The notes under the pieces are model-generated. The model was not told the origin of the DNA. It was given only the letters and a program-made list of their open reading frames with translations, and made no database searches. A program made the position numbers and the translations under genes. Below, in pieces: positions 1 through 13,260 of a DNA stretch of 64,000 bases (the stretch's first letter is position 1; every line of letters begins with the position of its first letter). The stretch spans positions 2,633,631 through 2,697,630 of the forward strand of contig ML133496.1 of assembly GCA_003864495.1 (NCBI GenBank), in the 5' to 3' direction. The stretch comes from Nemopilema nomurai (lineage: Eukaryota; Cnidaria; Scyphozoa; Rhizostomeae; Rhizostomatidae).

Positions 1-345
1 AATGAGAAGAAAGGTTGGAACGTGGGCACAGGTGGAACTTTGAATAAGAACAGGCTTGCAAAGAAAAATTCACCAGAAAACATGTCGATCTCAAGCCCAT
101 CCAGGGGGACAATAATTGCAAACCATCGTGTTCCAAGTCGCTCTGCTCTAATCATCTTTGAAGAATCGAGTTATTTTACTTAAAATTTAAGCTTTTCTTG
201 TCCTAGACACGCTTTCAAATATCAAAACACTTAATTTTTAGCAAGCACACATTTCAGATTACAGCTTGACTAACCATTCGAATATTCTTATTTGCAGCAC
301 AAGGCCCACGTGACATGCATTAAATGAGCGAGTTTACATACTCAC

Positions 346-1374
346 ATCTGCGTTTGGTAAACAGGACCTCCGCAAATAACGAGCCTCGTTTCCAACTGTC
401 CTCGAATCGATGACTAGCTCAAATTCCTCGATCTTGTTGTAATGGAGTAGAAAAGGACACGAGCTGTTGGAAGAACCAAGAGTGCACTAGTGAACGATTC
501 TACCCTTCAAAAGGTGGGGGGCTTCTTCACAGGGTATTTTCAGAATCAAGGAAGTGCCGCTTTGGCGAAGGGGTGTCTTTTTAGAAAAGAGCTGCTTATT
601 TTGGCATCGGTTACTCTGACAGTTCACACAGAGTTCTCTTTAAAGAGTTTAAGTTTATGTTTACAAACTAAAATGTCTCGATCTAAATGAAATCAAACAT
701 ATCGCATTTGGAAATAGTTTCTCCGAATTAGAACATCGCGTATTGATACCCGGCGACAAAAATTGCAACTTGATTTAAATAGATGAATTAATCCGCAGGT
801 ATTGAAAACAGAACAAAGTAAACTTTCAAAAGCAACAAAATTTAGATGGAAGCGTTTGACCATTCGTCCTTGCGAAATTGAGAAGATCAAATTCTAAAAA
901 GCCAAGGGACAGAACGAAAGATTTACCGTTTGAAAAATGGGTTTAAATCCTCATAAGTCGCCTTCAGAAGCACTTTACCCTGTAAAACAAGATACCTCGC
1001 CATAAGTGTTTTACACTGGAAAGTTAGAATAAGAAATCATGACAATAGAAGCTCAAGTAACACAAACTGGCAACATGAAAAAAATATAATTCTAAGTAAC
1101 CACACGACTTGAATTAAAGACTATTAAAGGATAATTAAGGCTATTGAAGTTTCCTTAAGGTTATCAAAGGTCAGTTAAGGTCATTTGAGGTCGCGTAAGG
1201 TCACTACTGATCACCGAAGGTCACTTAGGTTACTTTAGGTAACTAGGGCTTCTGATAGCTACTAATGGCTGCAGTAGGTTCAACTAAACCAAACAATAAC
1301 AACAGCACTATTTAAAGTACCTTGTATTCTGTTATGATCTGTCCAGCATTTATAGCTTCTACTGCTACTAAACC
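346..1374 (-). other. SET domain, N-terminal three quarters, in three exons
   Basis: Exon 1374-1321 encodes GLVAVEAINAGQIITEYK, 979-927 encodes GKVLLKATYEDLNPFFKR and 463-346 encodes a segment with LLHYNKIEEFELVIDSRTVG then NEARYLRRSCLPNAD. These align with the KMT2E SET core (EYRGK, [28 protein letters not shown]). The motif normally written NHSC in active SET enzymes reads RRSC here, as in KMT2E, which suggests weak or no methyltransferase activity. The remaining C-terminal part with the catalytic tyrosine region is outside the window. Confidence 0.88.
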
Positions 1375-4300
1375 CTGGAAATTGAACGAACATGAAAAGG
1401 TTACACTGATCAGATAGATGCAAACAGGGGGCATATGGCCTTCGGAAATCGTTTGGTTGTTATTTACCAGCCCATATAAGACGTCTTTTAAAGGTGGAAT
1501 CGTCTTTCACTCCACGACTGTGGACACAGACACCGTCAAAGAGTAGGATGGGGCATGAAGGCAGAGAAGAGCTGTATTTTCAAAGGCTACGAAGGGGCAA
1601 TAAGTATCGAATTCAAGACACGCACCCCACTTAACCCTGGTTCCTACGTCTATATATGGGGTCATTCAACCACATGCATTTGGTGAACCAGCTACCGCAT
1701 GTGTGGGAGGGGGTCGTTCTGAGGTGGACTTTGGCTAAGACAGGGAAGTTACCTTTCGATTCTCTAGTACATCAGCAACTGTAAAGAGCTTTCTTAAATC
1801 GCTCGACTCTTTGTCAACAATATCCTGTAACAAAAAGCAAAATGCAAACATTACTTCAGACAAAACGAAATATTTGAACAGCCCCTACTTTAGCCGTCAA
1901 TCAGTTATATTTTTGAGCATCATCGAAGATGATTAATTCGTTACGTTTTAATGAACATGAAGGACAATAATGTAAGAAAGATTTTCAAGGGCCTGCCTGG
2001 CTTTGCGCATAAAACTTAGCAGCAAAAACTAGACATGGATTGCATCCACAGTTTAATTTAGAGATTCGAACTAGAAAGAAGAAGAAGACAAACCTCGGTG
2101 TCTCCCAGTCCAAGACTTTTGATTGCAGGATCATACACGTTTTCGCTGATTTCCTGGAAACTTTCAAATCTAGAATAAGGAATCTATCTCGATTAATCCT
2201 ACAGATCAATGAACTAAACTGTCAATACATTTCGCAAACAACATGCAAGCAACGAAATGTTTCAAAGACACTTGTGAAAATTGGCCTAAATCTAAAAAAA
2301 TATTGGACATATATTTTTTATGGACAATTGGACACTCTAATAAGAGAATAAGAAACAAGAGAATTTTTGAATTTGAAAAGTTAGAATTTTTAAAATAAAC
2401 TGGAACAAAAATACTTCTATCCGGAAAGGGTACGCAATCGCATTGGGTTTTGGGGCCATCGGTCAAAGATGCCACATTCAAAGTTTCCCCTTTTCTAAAC
2501 ACCACCAAATGAGGCTACTCTAGGCGAATCAAAGCTCGAGCTGAAACACGCTAGCAGTACTTTATTATAAAAACAGGAAACAAGCGACAATGGAATCAAC
2601 CTCAATCAAACCTCATCTACACAAAATGACAGTGAGCTTGGTAGCAACTTAAAGCATTGTCAATTCACAGATTCAAATCCCCCTCAGCTGACATACATAT
2701 CGTTCAACATATCCTAATGCAATCATTCCCGCTCACAAATACTGCGGAATAGATATTAGAATGAACTTGAAAAAGCCACAATGATTTCAGTGAAAAACAG
2801 TACACACAATAACTTACCCGCTATGGCTTTCAAGTGAATTGCTATCAATCTGCAGGTTCGTTTCATTTACTAGAGAGAGAAGAGCATTTGCAAGGAGTCG
2901 GTTTGGTAACAACGAGGAGTGAAATGCGTGTTGCTAGCAGGTCACATTTTCCTTACACGGCTACCTCTCGGTCGGTAGCGTAGGGAGTTTTCTGATAGAG
3001 GCAAGACCAGCAAACCTAACCAGGGCGACTCTTGGGTTAGCAAGTTTGCAGATGCTCGCTTGAATTCATTGAAACCAGAGATACTCACTGAGTTGCCGAT
3101 CAACTGAAGCAAAAAGTTTTTACAACCCAGGACTAATCAATTAGCTCAAATTCTGTTATTGCTAAGACAATCTTCAGTGTCCATTGCCCATTTGTTTTTG
3201 GGATTCCAGAGACAGTCTAGAGCCTTTAACAAGATAGCCAATAAGTTTGCAGACTAAATGAGAAATACTGAAAGAGACTGGAATTTGACCAAAGCACCGC
3301 GTCACTTTTTCTAACAACCAAACAACACCAAACAACGGTTTGTTTTCATCAGATTCTAGGAAAATTAACCACTTTACAAAAAGGGTAATTCACATGAAGT
3401 TCTCACAAGAACGTCTTTAGCGAACAAACTCCAAATATTAATATTTTTCGTGGTTGAACTGCAAGAAGTGTCTAGAGATAAGTACCACTTGGTACTATGT
3501 GTTTCTTAACCGCAATTTTAAAATCCCCAAATTCAGGCTTATTACATGTCTCTCAATTTCAAAGGCGAGCTTTTTAGTTAGCCGATAATTCTCAAAGTGG
3601 CTTTTGGTATTTCAAACTAAACGGCTGATTGATTTATCTGTGTCTGTTTCCATTGCAGACACCGATATTAAATAACTGCAGGTAAAGTTTAACCAAAGAT
3701 CGAAGGTTGAAACTAGGATGCGCCGTTGTTTACATTTCAAACTTTGTTCTTGGCGCACTGTTTCTAAAATGAAGACTTGTTTATCCAAACCCTAGAGCTT
3801 TATGTAGTATTTGCGTCAGCAGACTTTCGTAATAATTGCTTTTAATAAAAATGTATTAATAACTTCGGTAGGAGAAAAACAACGGATAATTATAAATACA
3901 AACGGATAATTATAAATACAAAAAGGATTATCCTACGATAAATAAACAAATACTTTTGAAGGCAAAAAGCTCTAATTTAAAAAGGTGGTATACTTTTAAG
4001 TCACCTTAGCAACGCTATTGGCGGAAAAGATTTCTCATCTGAACATGCAAAGCATGGATGAATAAACTATCAAGACGACACAGGGAAACAAGAAAACAAT
4101 GCAAGAGGGATACAAATATTCTCGTGGCTATCATTTCAACTTACTTTGTCCCGTGGAAGTGCGTTGGCGCTTTCTGTTAACTCTCTTTCGTTGCTTCGTC
4201 TTTCCTTCAGAATTCTGCATCGAAATGATAAAAAACTAAGAAGGTTGATTGATTCTTATGGACATCAAACATAGGCCCAGGTCTGCTAAAACAACCGGTC

Positions 4301-7300
4301 CTTTATCAAGGCGCTAAATGCATGAACACATAAAGGCTGCTGGGCGTTTCTTCGTGCTATCTACTTGGGCATGCCTTTTATGGAACTTAGGTAGGACAAA
4401 AGTTAAGACACATCTGACAACGAGCTGCTTTCTCAGGCGCTCACGAAACTGTTTGGGCTTCACCTTGGTGTAGTATTAGTATTATTTCGAAAATGTTATT
4501 TGTACAAAGCTTTAGTTTCGGTTTCTAGCCAGAGAAACCGAGGCCATTTGGTTTATACCCTTTGCAAATTTTGGATAATAGAGGTTGTTGGACTGTTGAT
4601 AATGCTGGTAATTAACTTTCTAACCTTACTAACTTTTCTTCGCGGTACAGTATGCACTACATAATCACATCAGACGAAAGATCGGTACGGCAGCCACGTT
4701 TGCATTGACTGCTGGGTAATGTTTGAGTAAACGAAGCCCTGTGCGTGTATATAACAGGGTGGATCGTTAACAAGATGAGTCTAGGGTGTTTCTCTGAGTC
4801 TCATTTTAAGATATTGGGATTTGTTTGTCATGGTGGTGAAACTGATGAAATTGGAAAACGCAACCGAACACCGTTGGAATTTGCACGACGATCTCAAGCG
4901 CCGGTCAGTCAACAAAAAACTCGTTGAGCGCAAAGCAACAAGGAACTGGAGAAATGAAGAGTAAATATTGATGACTCCATCATCGACGTTTCCTTGGCAA
5001 AAGGAAACCTTATTGTGAAGCCTTTTGTACGGAAGTAAAACAGTTCAGGAAGGGAAATTTGATCCAGTACTGTTTGGCTTCAACAGGAGACATTGGTGGA
5101 ATATGATCCCCAAACTCTAAGCAGTGACAGGCTAGACTTTTCTAAGGACGCGAAGGACTTCAGAGGGCTTTGATGGGTATGGCTAGAAAAAGCTGTGGCC
5201 AGAAAAGAGTGAGCAGGGCTAATTGGGCTGGCCCACCACTGGCTCCAAGCTGGTGGACTTCTCAATGCCAAAAATGGCTTTTGAACATTCCTCCTTTTGC
5301 ATTTCCAAATAACTAAAGAAATCTCCCATTGCTCATGCGGACAAAATTCTCTTTGCCAGTGAAAGTGACAAAACCAACAAGATGGCGAGGTCCGATCATC
5401 GAAAACACTTAGTTGAAGAAAAACCGAAACCCACTTCCACCCCGCCCCATTATTAACCAATGAACACTGACCGTGCTTTTGAGGCGATTCTTCCCTCTCT
5501 TTTTGATGACGCTGGTTGCGGTGAGAGTAATTCTTGTCGGCGTATTGGAGATCGCTCTGTACGTCTGGGCAGACTCCTCCTCAGTGTCAGTGTCTGCGTC
5601 CCCGTCGTCATCTGAAAAAGCAGCGTTGGGGAGAATCAAGTTTAAATCCGGACCGGAAATCGAATCCGGGCGGGAAATCGGAGGTTCTACTCGACTCAAT
5701 AACTCAGTTTCCTACAATTCCGCTCGCGTTTAATGTCTTAATGAGAAATAACAAAGACAACAACATGGAATAATATCAAAAGCTGCTTTTTCCGTCAATC
5801 GCAAAGAACATTTGCATTAAACGTGAAACTCTAAGACGGCTCCCTAGCTCCTAACATCAATTGAACAATAGCGAGCTTTGTATCAAAAAGAGGAAACGGA
5901 AAAAGTGAAATTGAGACTACGATAACGTAGAAGTGGAATACGAGGCTGTCTATGGAGAGCCTTTCAGCTGATTAGATCTTCGGTATAGAGCAATACCCAT
6001 TAATTAACATCATTTTGGTGTGGATATAATGGAAATAAATTTTGAAATTAGATTGGGAAAATAGATTGGGAAAAATAGGGGGTATATAATATTGGAGAGG
6101 GGGGCTACCTGTCAAGGTATCTTTCTTGCGCTGCTGAATGGCTCTTGCCCTTTCAACGTCCAGCCGCCTCGGTTCACACCGATCGCAGTGGTACGTTTCT
6201 GGAACGCTATCAGATTTGATGCCCATGCAGTCAATGTGTTGCCAGGACCTGCAATCAAAAGGCAACACCTATACGGCTACAAGTAATCAGACACAGATTG
6301 CAAACCGCAGAAATGAAAGATGCCGTGATTGCTTATCAACTCTCTTAAATCTCAATCAATTCATGCATCGACGGCACTGGGCAAACACTGTTCTGCAGTC
6401 CTACGAAATTTATCAATCTGTCTCTCTCAACATACGACAAATCAGCTGCAACCGAAAATCTTACATGCTTTAATCACTTGCATTACACGAATCATCAATA
6501 ATTCATTTGAGTTTCAGCCCACAATCGAGAAATTTAGCATAGCAAGGACTCTGGGTTCAAAACTGGAGATTCGTTATTCAGCAAATTTTTCATCACGGTG
6601 TACAGTAGAGCTTATGTGCATTTGAAATTGAAAACAAGCATTGATAGCCGGACTAGACTGGTTTTAAGTGTTCAAGATGTTTTTGTCCAAAAAACGTGAA
6701 ACAAAAGTGTACACAAAATCTTTGGGTTACTGGCATAAGTTGTGTTTGCAGCCTGATGTCAAATCCCCATGGTAACCAACTCCTCAGTAACGGAAATTAA
6801 ACCCAACAGCTGGTTATTTCATTTTGAATATTGATGAGAAATCAAAGTTTGAGATTCAAACCACAGTGAAACCAAAGACAGCATCCGAAAAATTAACTAA
6901 TCAACATTTTTCTAGCTTTATCCATTTCTTTTAAACAATTTGATTTATTAAGTAGAAGAATATCATCAAAATAAATAGAATGGAAGTGTAAATCTAAATG
7001 TATACCATACATAAATATGTTGGGCAAAAAGATGCTATTACATGCCAATATAAAATGTTGTCAAAAGTCTGCATTTAAATAAAAATTAGCACAATGCTTG
7101 ACAATTAAGATGAACAATTTGTTAATCAGAATGGCTATAATTCAATTAAATTCAATAACAAAATTCTGTATTTCTGTAATTCTGAATTTGTACTCACCCA
7201 CAGCGATCACAGCATATCATGTAGCCATCATCATGTGCAAATCCACTGAAAAAAACACAACACTGGAGTTGAAAACAAACTATTGGAGCATTCAGAAAGA

Positions 7301-10300
7301 AGACTTGTGTGGAGTCAATTTCCTACCAGTCAGGAGAGCCAGTTGAGAGAAATGACAAGGTGTGAATAAATTAAACATATCAGACTTCTGGAGCAGGTGA
7401 AACAGTTGGGGGAACAAAAGTAGACACTATCTAGACAAGAAGGTGAATTGTTGCCCTTTGTAAAATACTAACAATAATTAGCAATGAGTCATAAACCTGC
7501 TATAGTAAATATTGGTTAGTTGCTTATTTGTTGCTCATGAGCTACATTGGATTTTGTTGACCCAGTAAAAACTGGAATACAGTCAGATGAGCCAGTTGAG
7601 AGAAGTGACAAGGTGTGAATAAATTAAACATATCAGACTTCTGGAGCAGGTGAAACAGTTGGGGGAACAAAAGTAGACACTATCTAGACAAGAAGGTGAA
7701 TTGTTGCCCTTTGTAAAATACTAACAATAATTAGCAATGAGTCATAAACCTGCTATAGTAAATATTGGTTAGTTGCTTATTTGTTGCTCATGAGCTACAT
7801 TGGATTTTGGTTGACCCAGTAAAAACTGGAATACAGTCAGATGAGCCAGTTGAGAGAAGTGACAAGGTGTGAATAAATGAGACATATCAGACTACTGGAG
7901 CAGGTGAAACAGTTGGGGGAACAAAAGTAGACACTATCTAGACAAGAAGGTGAATTGTTGCCCTTTGTAAAATACTAACAATAATTAGCAATGAGTCATA
8001 AACCTGCTATAGTAAATAATGCTTAGTTGCTTATTTGTTTTGTTGTCATGAGCTACAGTGGGTTTTGTTGACCCAGTAAAACAGGAATACAGTCAAAAGA
8101 GCCAGTTGAGACAAGTGACAAGGTGTGAATAAATTAGACATATCAGACTTCTTGAGCAGGTGAAAGAGTTAGGGGAACAAATGTAGACACTATCTAGACA
8201 AGAAGGTGAATTGCTAACCTTTGTAAAATACTAACAACAATTAGCAATGAGTCATAAACCTGCTATAGTAAATATTGGTTAGTAGCTTATTTGTTTTGTT
8301 GTCATGAGCTACATTGAATTTTGTTAAAACTAGAATACATTGTTTAAGCAGGTCTCAGTGGTAATCAGCTGACATTTGGAAGATCAAGAGCAAGAAGAAA
8401 AGTCTTGATAAAATCATTATAAGCCAAAATTAAAAAAAACATGAAAAAAGAAACATTGGTTTAAGACATTTGGTTTCCCTGGTGAATAGAAAAGTAATTT
8501 AGAGTTATAGAAGTCAAGTCAATGAATTTCTCAAAAGCTGTATTTTGTAGATGCATTAAACATTCTAATACAAATTTAGGGAGCATATGATAATAAATTA
8601 TATAAAAACATATATATAATATTATTGGGCTGAAAATGGGTCTTTCAAAATTTTCTAGGGTGACAATTCAACCTTCCACAGACTTGACAGAAACAGTGTA
8701 AATTGTAGGTACATAAGTTTATATCCACTAACAATGAAAATTATCAGCATTTTGGATTTTTAATAGTCTTAAACTGTAGGTGTTAGCTCTTTAGGCAGTT
8801 TCTACCATACCATTCTGTATAAATAATTGATGATATTTCACAAGTCATAAAAAAGACTTACCAGATACATCTAGTTACCCCCTCCTCATCCTCGTCTTCA
8901 TTGCCTGTATCTGTCTGTTCATTTGGGTCAGGACTGGCTTGTTCAGGTGGTGTCAGAGGTGGCTGCTGTCCATAGTTGTGGTCCTAAAAGCAGGGAATGG
9001 TTGACTCATTAAAAAATCACACAAAAGCATGAATCTTGTCATGCAGCTTTGAGCCAGATATGATCATGGCTAAATGCCTTTATCCGGTTTTAAATGCCTA
9101 ATTCCGATCCAATATGGTCAAATGTTAATAGGTTGGTCAATATGCACCTTTATTGAAAATTTGATTTAAAGAAGTAAACTCTACTTCAAATAGCAATTAG
9201 AAGGCAACTATGAGTCAAGCACAAAAACTACAACTTGAAAACTAACATTGATGCCCTACATCTTGTGAATAAAGAAAAACTCCACTGCTGGGTAAATATG
9301 TACATTGTACAATTTAACTAATATTGACATAAACTGAAAGCAAGATGCTGGGAACATGAAAGTTAAATGAAAACAAAATAGAAACCCACCGGATATGGTA
9401 TTACATTTCGTCTTAGAGAAGGCAGGTTGTTCAGTTTGGCATCAAAATTGTAGTCTTCGTCCAGATTGACAATTCCATGTAAATCAGTATCAGGCCTCAC
9501 AACCATACTACAAAAGACAAATGCCTTTGATGTACTCAAAAACAACCTAGCTTTGTAAACAGGGATATCTCAAAGCCACAGGTCTCAAAGAGAAATTGCT
9601 GACCAATAGCAAAGCAATAAATATGCATTCTTTTAACTCAATATCTACTTCTATTGAATTGATGTTCCTGCATGCTTTGAGAATTCTTTGACCAGGTTTA
9701 TAAACAAAGTTGAATCAATGACATCAGGGGAAACAAAGAAGACAATTAATCCTCCAAGAGTGGCATGGTAAAACAACAAGCCTTTCAAGACAATCCACAG
9801 AATACATTCTTTTGTTGTGAATAATGTACACAAAATTAAACTTATAAATCAAAACAGGAACTTTGAAACATTGACAAACAATATCTTAATTAAAAAAGGA
9901 AACAGTCTTATTTGTGAATAAGACATGTGAGCTTTTTGAGATGTGTCAGATTTACACTTTAAATTTCAAACATAGTTCGAGTACTTTCATAATCATATGA
10001 AAACTAACTAACAAGAGCCTAGCATTCTTATATTTCCAATAGTATGGGTAAATGGGTAATTCTACTTTCTACAACCCATGATATCAAACTTGACCCTAAA
10101 ATTTTTTACGCTAGGCCCAAACTTAACAAGTGGTTTGCCAATTTATAGATTATGGTTATAATGAAGCAACCAACTACAAACAATTACCAATTTGTAAGAT
10201 AACATAAATATGCAATATCCAACAACTGCATTGACAACTATGAAAAATAAAAAAATGCAATAGACAAGAAAAATTGTTTGTGCATTCGTTTAAAAGTAAA

Positions 10301-13260
10301 TCAAAGAAAAAATACTGAGGTTTATCAGCGCATGCAATTAACTTTAATTAAATTTACAGGTTTAACAAATCCTGTTTAGCATACAGCTAGGAGGTCTTCT
10401 TGATGTTGAATAAAAAATCAAGATACCTGTTTGTCTCAACAAGCTTCTCTGTCTCTGCTTTCAATTCTCTAATCAAATCAGCACTTTTCAAACTATTCAT
10501 TGTCGAGTTTATCTGTTTTTGCACTGGCATTTATGCAAATTGGCACAAACAAACCAGAGCTGGCAACAGTCTAGTACCTCTTGTACGCTTCATTGTAGTG
10601 TCAATCAAAAGCTAAAAAAAATTATTTAAAACATGTTCAAAAAATTAAATATATATATATATAAAAACTAGATATTCAAATTGATTATTTATGCATACAC
10701 ACAGCAACATACTACCAGTAGTTATAGTTTGGGGTACATCAAGTTGGGAGAGTTATGGGGTTGTTGGGGATTAAGTGATATTTCTGAAAGTGATTTCCTC
10801 AAATCAAAGCTTTGACATTTTAAAGAGTTGACTGCTGATTGCAAATAGAAACTTTTCCAAACACATAACTCAATAGCTCGCTTGTAACATGTCATTGTAA
10901 CCAGTCAAAAACTGTCTTTCAATGTCAAAGATCAAGATAGATCACCAACTGGCTGGCTGCATGCTGTCAAGGCTGCATATTGACATGGGTCAAGAATCAA
11001 TTAACATATCTTGGAACTATACAAAGCCAAATCAAGACCTATACAACACAAGAAAAAAGGAAATAAAAATATGTCTATGATGATGATAATTGCGACAATA
11101 TTATGTGAAATGTTTCTGCATGCAAGCAGTCTTTGTTTTCGAAGACACAGACATATGTATGTTTCTAGAAGGACAGAAAGTTATGGTTTAGGTAACTTGA
11201 GGAGGGAAACGAAGAAATGATCAAACATATATTAACGAAAGATTCAATTCTAGAATTGAATACCGAAAGGGTCTCATTATTACTTATATTTCAACGAGTG
11301 TATACAAAAAGGCCATGTTTGTATTGTCTCGGGCAACGCCATTTTCGTACAGCCTCTATTTGATGGTACAATCAGAGGGCTTCATCAATTCGCAGCTTGG
11401 ATGTACGAAAATCTGTTGTCAATGGTGTAATTCCATCGAGCTAGCCATCCAAGGACGGGTAACTTTTGCGGTGGAAAGTTGGTTAAGACATGATGGAATG
11501 GTGGTTTAGCACAGCAAGACACTCGAAAAGCCGATAGTGTCATTGAAAAACACGCTTTACGCGAGTAAAAACGACAAAAATAGAGACGCGGATTCAAAGA
11601 GCGTGTGAAATGAGGCGAAACAAACAGTTGATTTCAGCAGCTACTTGTCAGAGGGCCTTCAAAACATAGAAGAGATTTTTACTGCGATTTCTGATCGTTC
11701 GATTAACCAGGCTTCAAACTTCATCTTGCAATAAGTAACAGCTGCGCTGAAGATCAATGAGGCGTCGGTCCTAACTTTCGACCTTACTAAACCTTGAGCT
11801 TTTCCCAAGTCCGACAAAGTATTCACATGCGGGAATTCTCAATAACGACAAAATGGCAGCTAATTTCCGAGCGCAGATAGTAGAAGCGTCGAGATTGGGA
11901 TATCTACAAGGTTAATAAAAACAGAAAAAGATCAGCTGGTCCCTCGTCCACCTCATGAACTTTCTTGATCGGACACTGTGCGTAGTTCACCTCCGATCAT
12001 GGTCTAGAAAACTGGTGCCAACATGAAGCTCATTTCATCCGGAGAAAGTCAACCTTTGCGATTCAAACCAACATTTATTCGCTAGTAAACATTTGCAAAC
12101 TGACAGACGGCAGTACTACCGAAAACCCGTACGGATGATTTCTGCCGTGGACTTAATTTTCGGTTAAAACCAACTTGTACAAAAAGAAAACAAAACCAAG
12201 TCGACACTCGAGGAGTGAGTTAAAAACTTCTGTCAACACTAAGATTGTACGTCAGCCTTGGAAACCAATCATTCCTAATTTCAAAACAAACCTACACAAT
12301 GAATAAATGTGTTTAAATAAACCTCTGAAAGCGAGTATAAAGGGTTAATTTCTACGACCCAGGCCAGGGTCATTTCAAATTCAACGCTGTATTCAGATGG
12401 CTAGGCCGCCCATCGAACCAATTTCAAATTCAAACGGCGAAGTGTAAATTATAGCAGAATGGCTACGGAATAGCTTAGGAATACCAGTAAGACGTGAATC
12501 ATAGTTAATAGCAAACTATTCTGAACAATTATATGGTTCTTATATGATCAGTGGATTTTAAAGATTTCAGCTTCGTTCTTTAAGACAGGTTCGATGTCAA
12601 AACAAACACGGGTTAGATCGAATTGTACGTCAGCTTGTGGTGTTAGCGGACAGCTCTCTTTTGAACAATATTTACATGTTCTCTTGTTTCTTGTGGAAAT
12701 TAAAGCTGCTCAAAACATCAAATGAATACTTCCACAACAGCACCACTCAACTCAAACTTTAAATTCCCGTCATATTGTTTTGCAGACCGCGGGCTAATTG
12801 AAGAAAATAACCAAAAACTTTCCTTGAAACCAATTCTCTACCACGTCCAAAAAGCTGCTTCTACTCAGTAACAAGTAAAATTACTCCCCTAAGCAAGACA
12901 TGTCTCGTAAAGTATGCACAGAAAGTATAAATACGAAACAGGGAACGTCGGTTGTTCAACTCGATCGGGCAAACACTGCGAAAGTGGTGAGTTCGGGAGA
13001 ACTATTATAAGCAATCAGAAGTGAGTCGATAATAACTCGATTAAGAAATAATAAAGGATAGGATAGTCTTGGAATCTGACGGGAAGCGGATCTCTCAGTT
13101 TATCGTAAATAAATTGGGTAGAGAGACCCACTTGGGTCGCCGTACTTTTTAACAATTTTGCAAGCAAAGCATTAGAATGAAAAGAATAATAAGAAGCAAA
13201 AAGATTTGTACGTACCTTAGAACAGCGCTCGCTAACGGACACTGCAACACCGCTCGACAT
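346..13260 (-). CDS. KMT2E-like: KMT2E (MLL5)/SETD5-like PHD-SET chromatin protein, 3' end beyond window
   Basis: Exons in transcript order: 13260-13216, 10611-10578, 10523-10427, 9507-9390, 8983-8862, 7245-7198, 6248-6109, about 5711-5472, 4214-4145, 2869-2818, 2169-2094, 1824-1753, 1374-1321, 979-927, 463-346. Every junction except the one into 5711-5472 agrees in phase. The start is ATG at 13260 (MSSGVAVSVSERCSK) followed by a near-perfect donor AAG/GTACGT. The protein has a helical, charged N-terminus (around RELKAETEKLVETNR), then DHNYGQQPPLTPP, which resembles the DHNYG..PPPTPP stretch I recall in vertebrate KMT2E. A C4HC3 PHD finger follows, then NTPTRITLTATSV (KMT2E: HTPTSITLTASRV), a lysine/arginine-rich exon, and a SET domain. 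The family binds H3K4me3 chromatin through the PHD finger and works as a transcriptional regulator in the nucleus. The next SET exon is not visible below 346. For the exon near 5700, an acceptor at 5711 gives the natural sequence but the wrong phase; an acceptor at 5689 fits the phase but is a poor site, or a small exon is missing. Confidence 0.88.
1118..1245. repeat. Degenerate AAGGTCA-rich short repeat in a SET-domain intron
   Basis: About ten loose copies of a 10-12 base unit ending in AAGG, many reading TTAAGGTCA or GAAGGTCA, lie between exons 1753-1824 and 1321-1374. AGGTCA is also the nuclear-receptor half-site, but irregular spacing and intronic position make a decayed minisatellite the simpler reading. 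Confidence 0.5.
3881..3920. repeat. 20-bp direct duplication
   Basis: Two identical copies of a 20-base AT-rich unit (beginning AACGGATAAT) are adjacent in the intron between exons 2818-2869 and 4145-4214. The rest of that intron (2870-4144) shows no other coding signal to me. Confidence 0.8.
6109..8983 (-). other. PHD finger of the KMT2E-like gene, split over three exons
   Basis: The finger runs from the end of exon 8983-8862 (GVTRCIC) through 7245-7198 (GFAHDDGYMICCDRCG) to 6248-6109 (SWQHIDCMGI, then YHCDRCEPRRLD). The eight metal ligands C-C, C-C, H-C, C-C are all present. The tryptophan of SWQH and the DDGYM segment are the positions that in KMT2E PHD fingers read trimethylated H3K4, so binding is probably retained. 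The following ERARAIQQRKKD corresponds to the ERAVLLQRRKRE segment of the vertebrate protein. Confidence 0.9.
7336..8340. repeat. About 254-bp tandem repeat, four copies
   Basis: Copies begin at 7336, 7589, 7843 and 8099 with GAGCCAGTTGAGA and are about 253-256 bases long. The first three are nearly identical; the fourth is more diverged and loses its last bases. Each copy carries the same landmarks in order: GACAAGGTGTGAATAAA, AGTAGACACTATCTAGACAA, AGCAATGAGTCATAAACC. The array sits in the intron that splits the PHD finger. No reading frame runs through it. Confidence 0.9.
8341..13215. other. KMT2E-like introns between PHD and exon 1
   Basis: Apart from exons 8862-8983, 9390-9507, 10427-10523 and 10578-10611, this stretch is AT-rich intron. 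I see short homopolymer and TA runs (10644-10663) and two copies of ATTGTACGTCAGC (about 12243 and 12623). No other conserved coding frame is visible on either strand. Confidence 0.5.
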
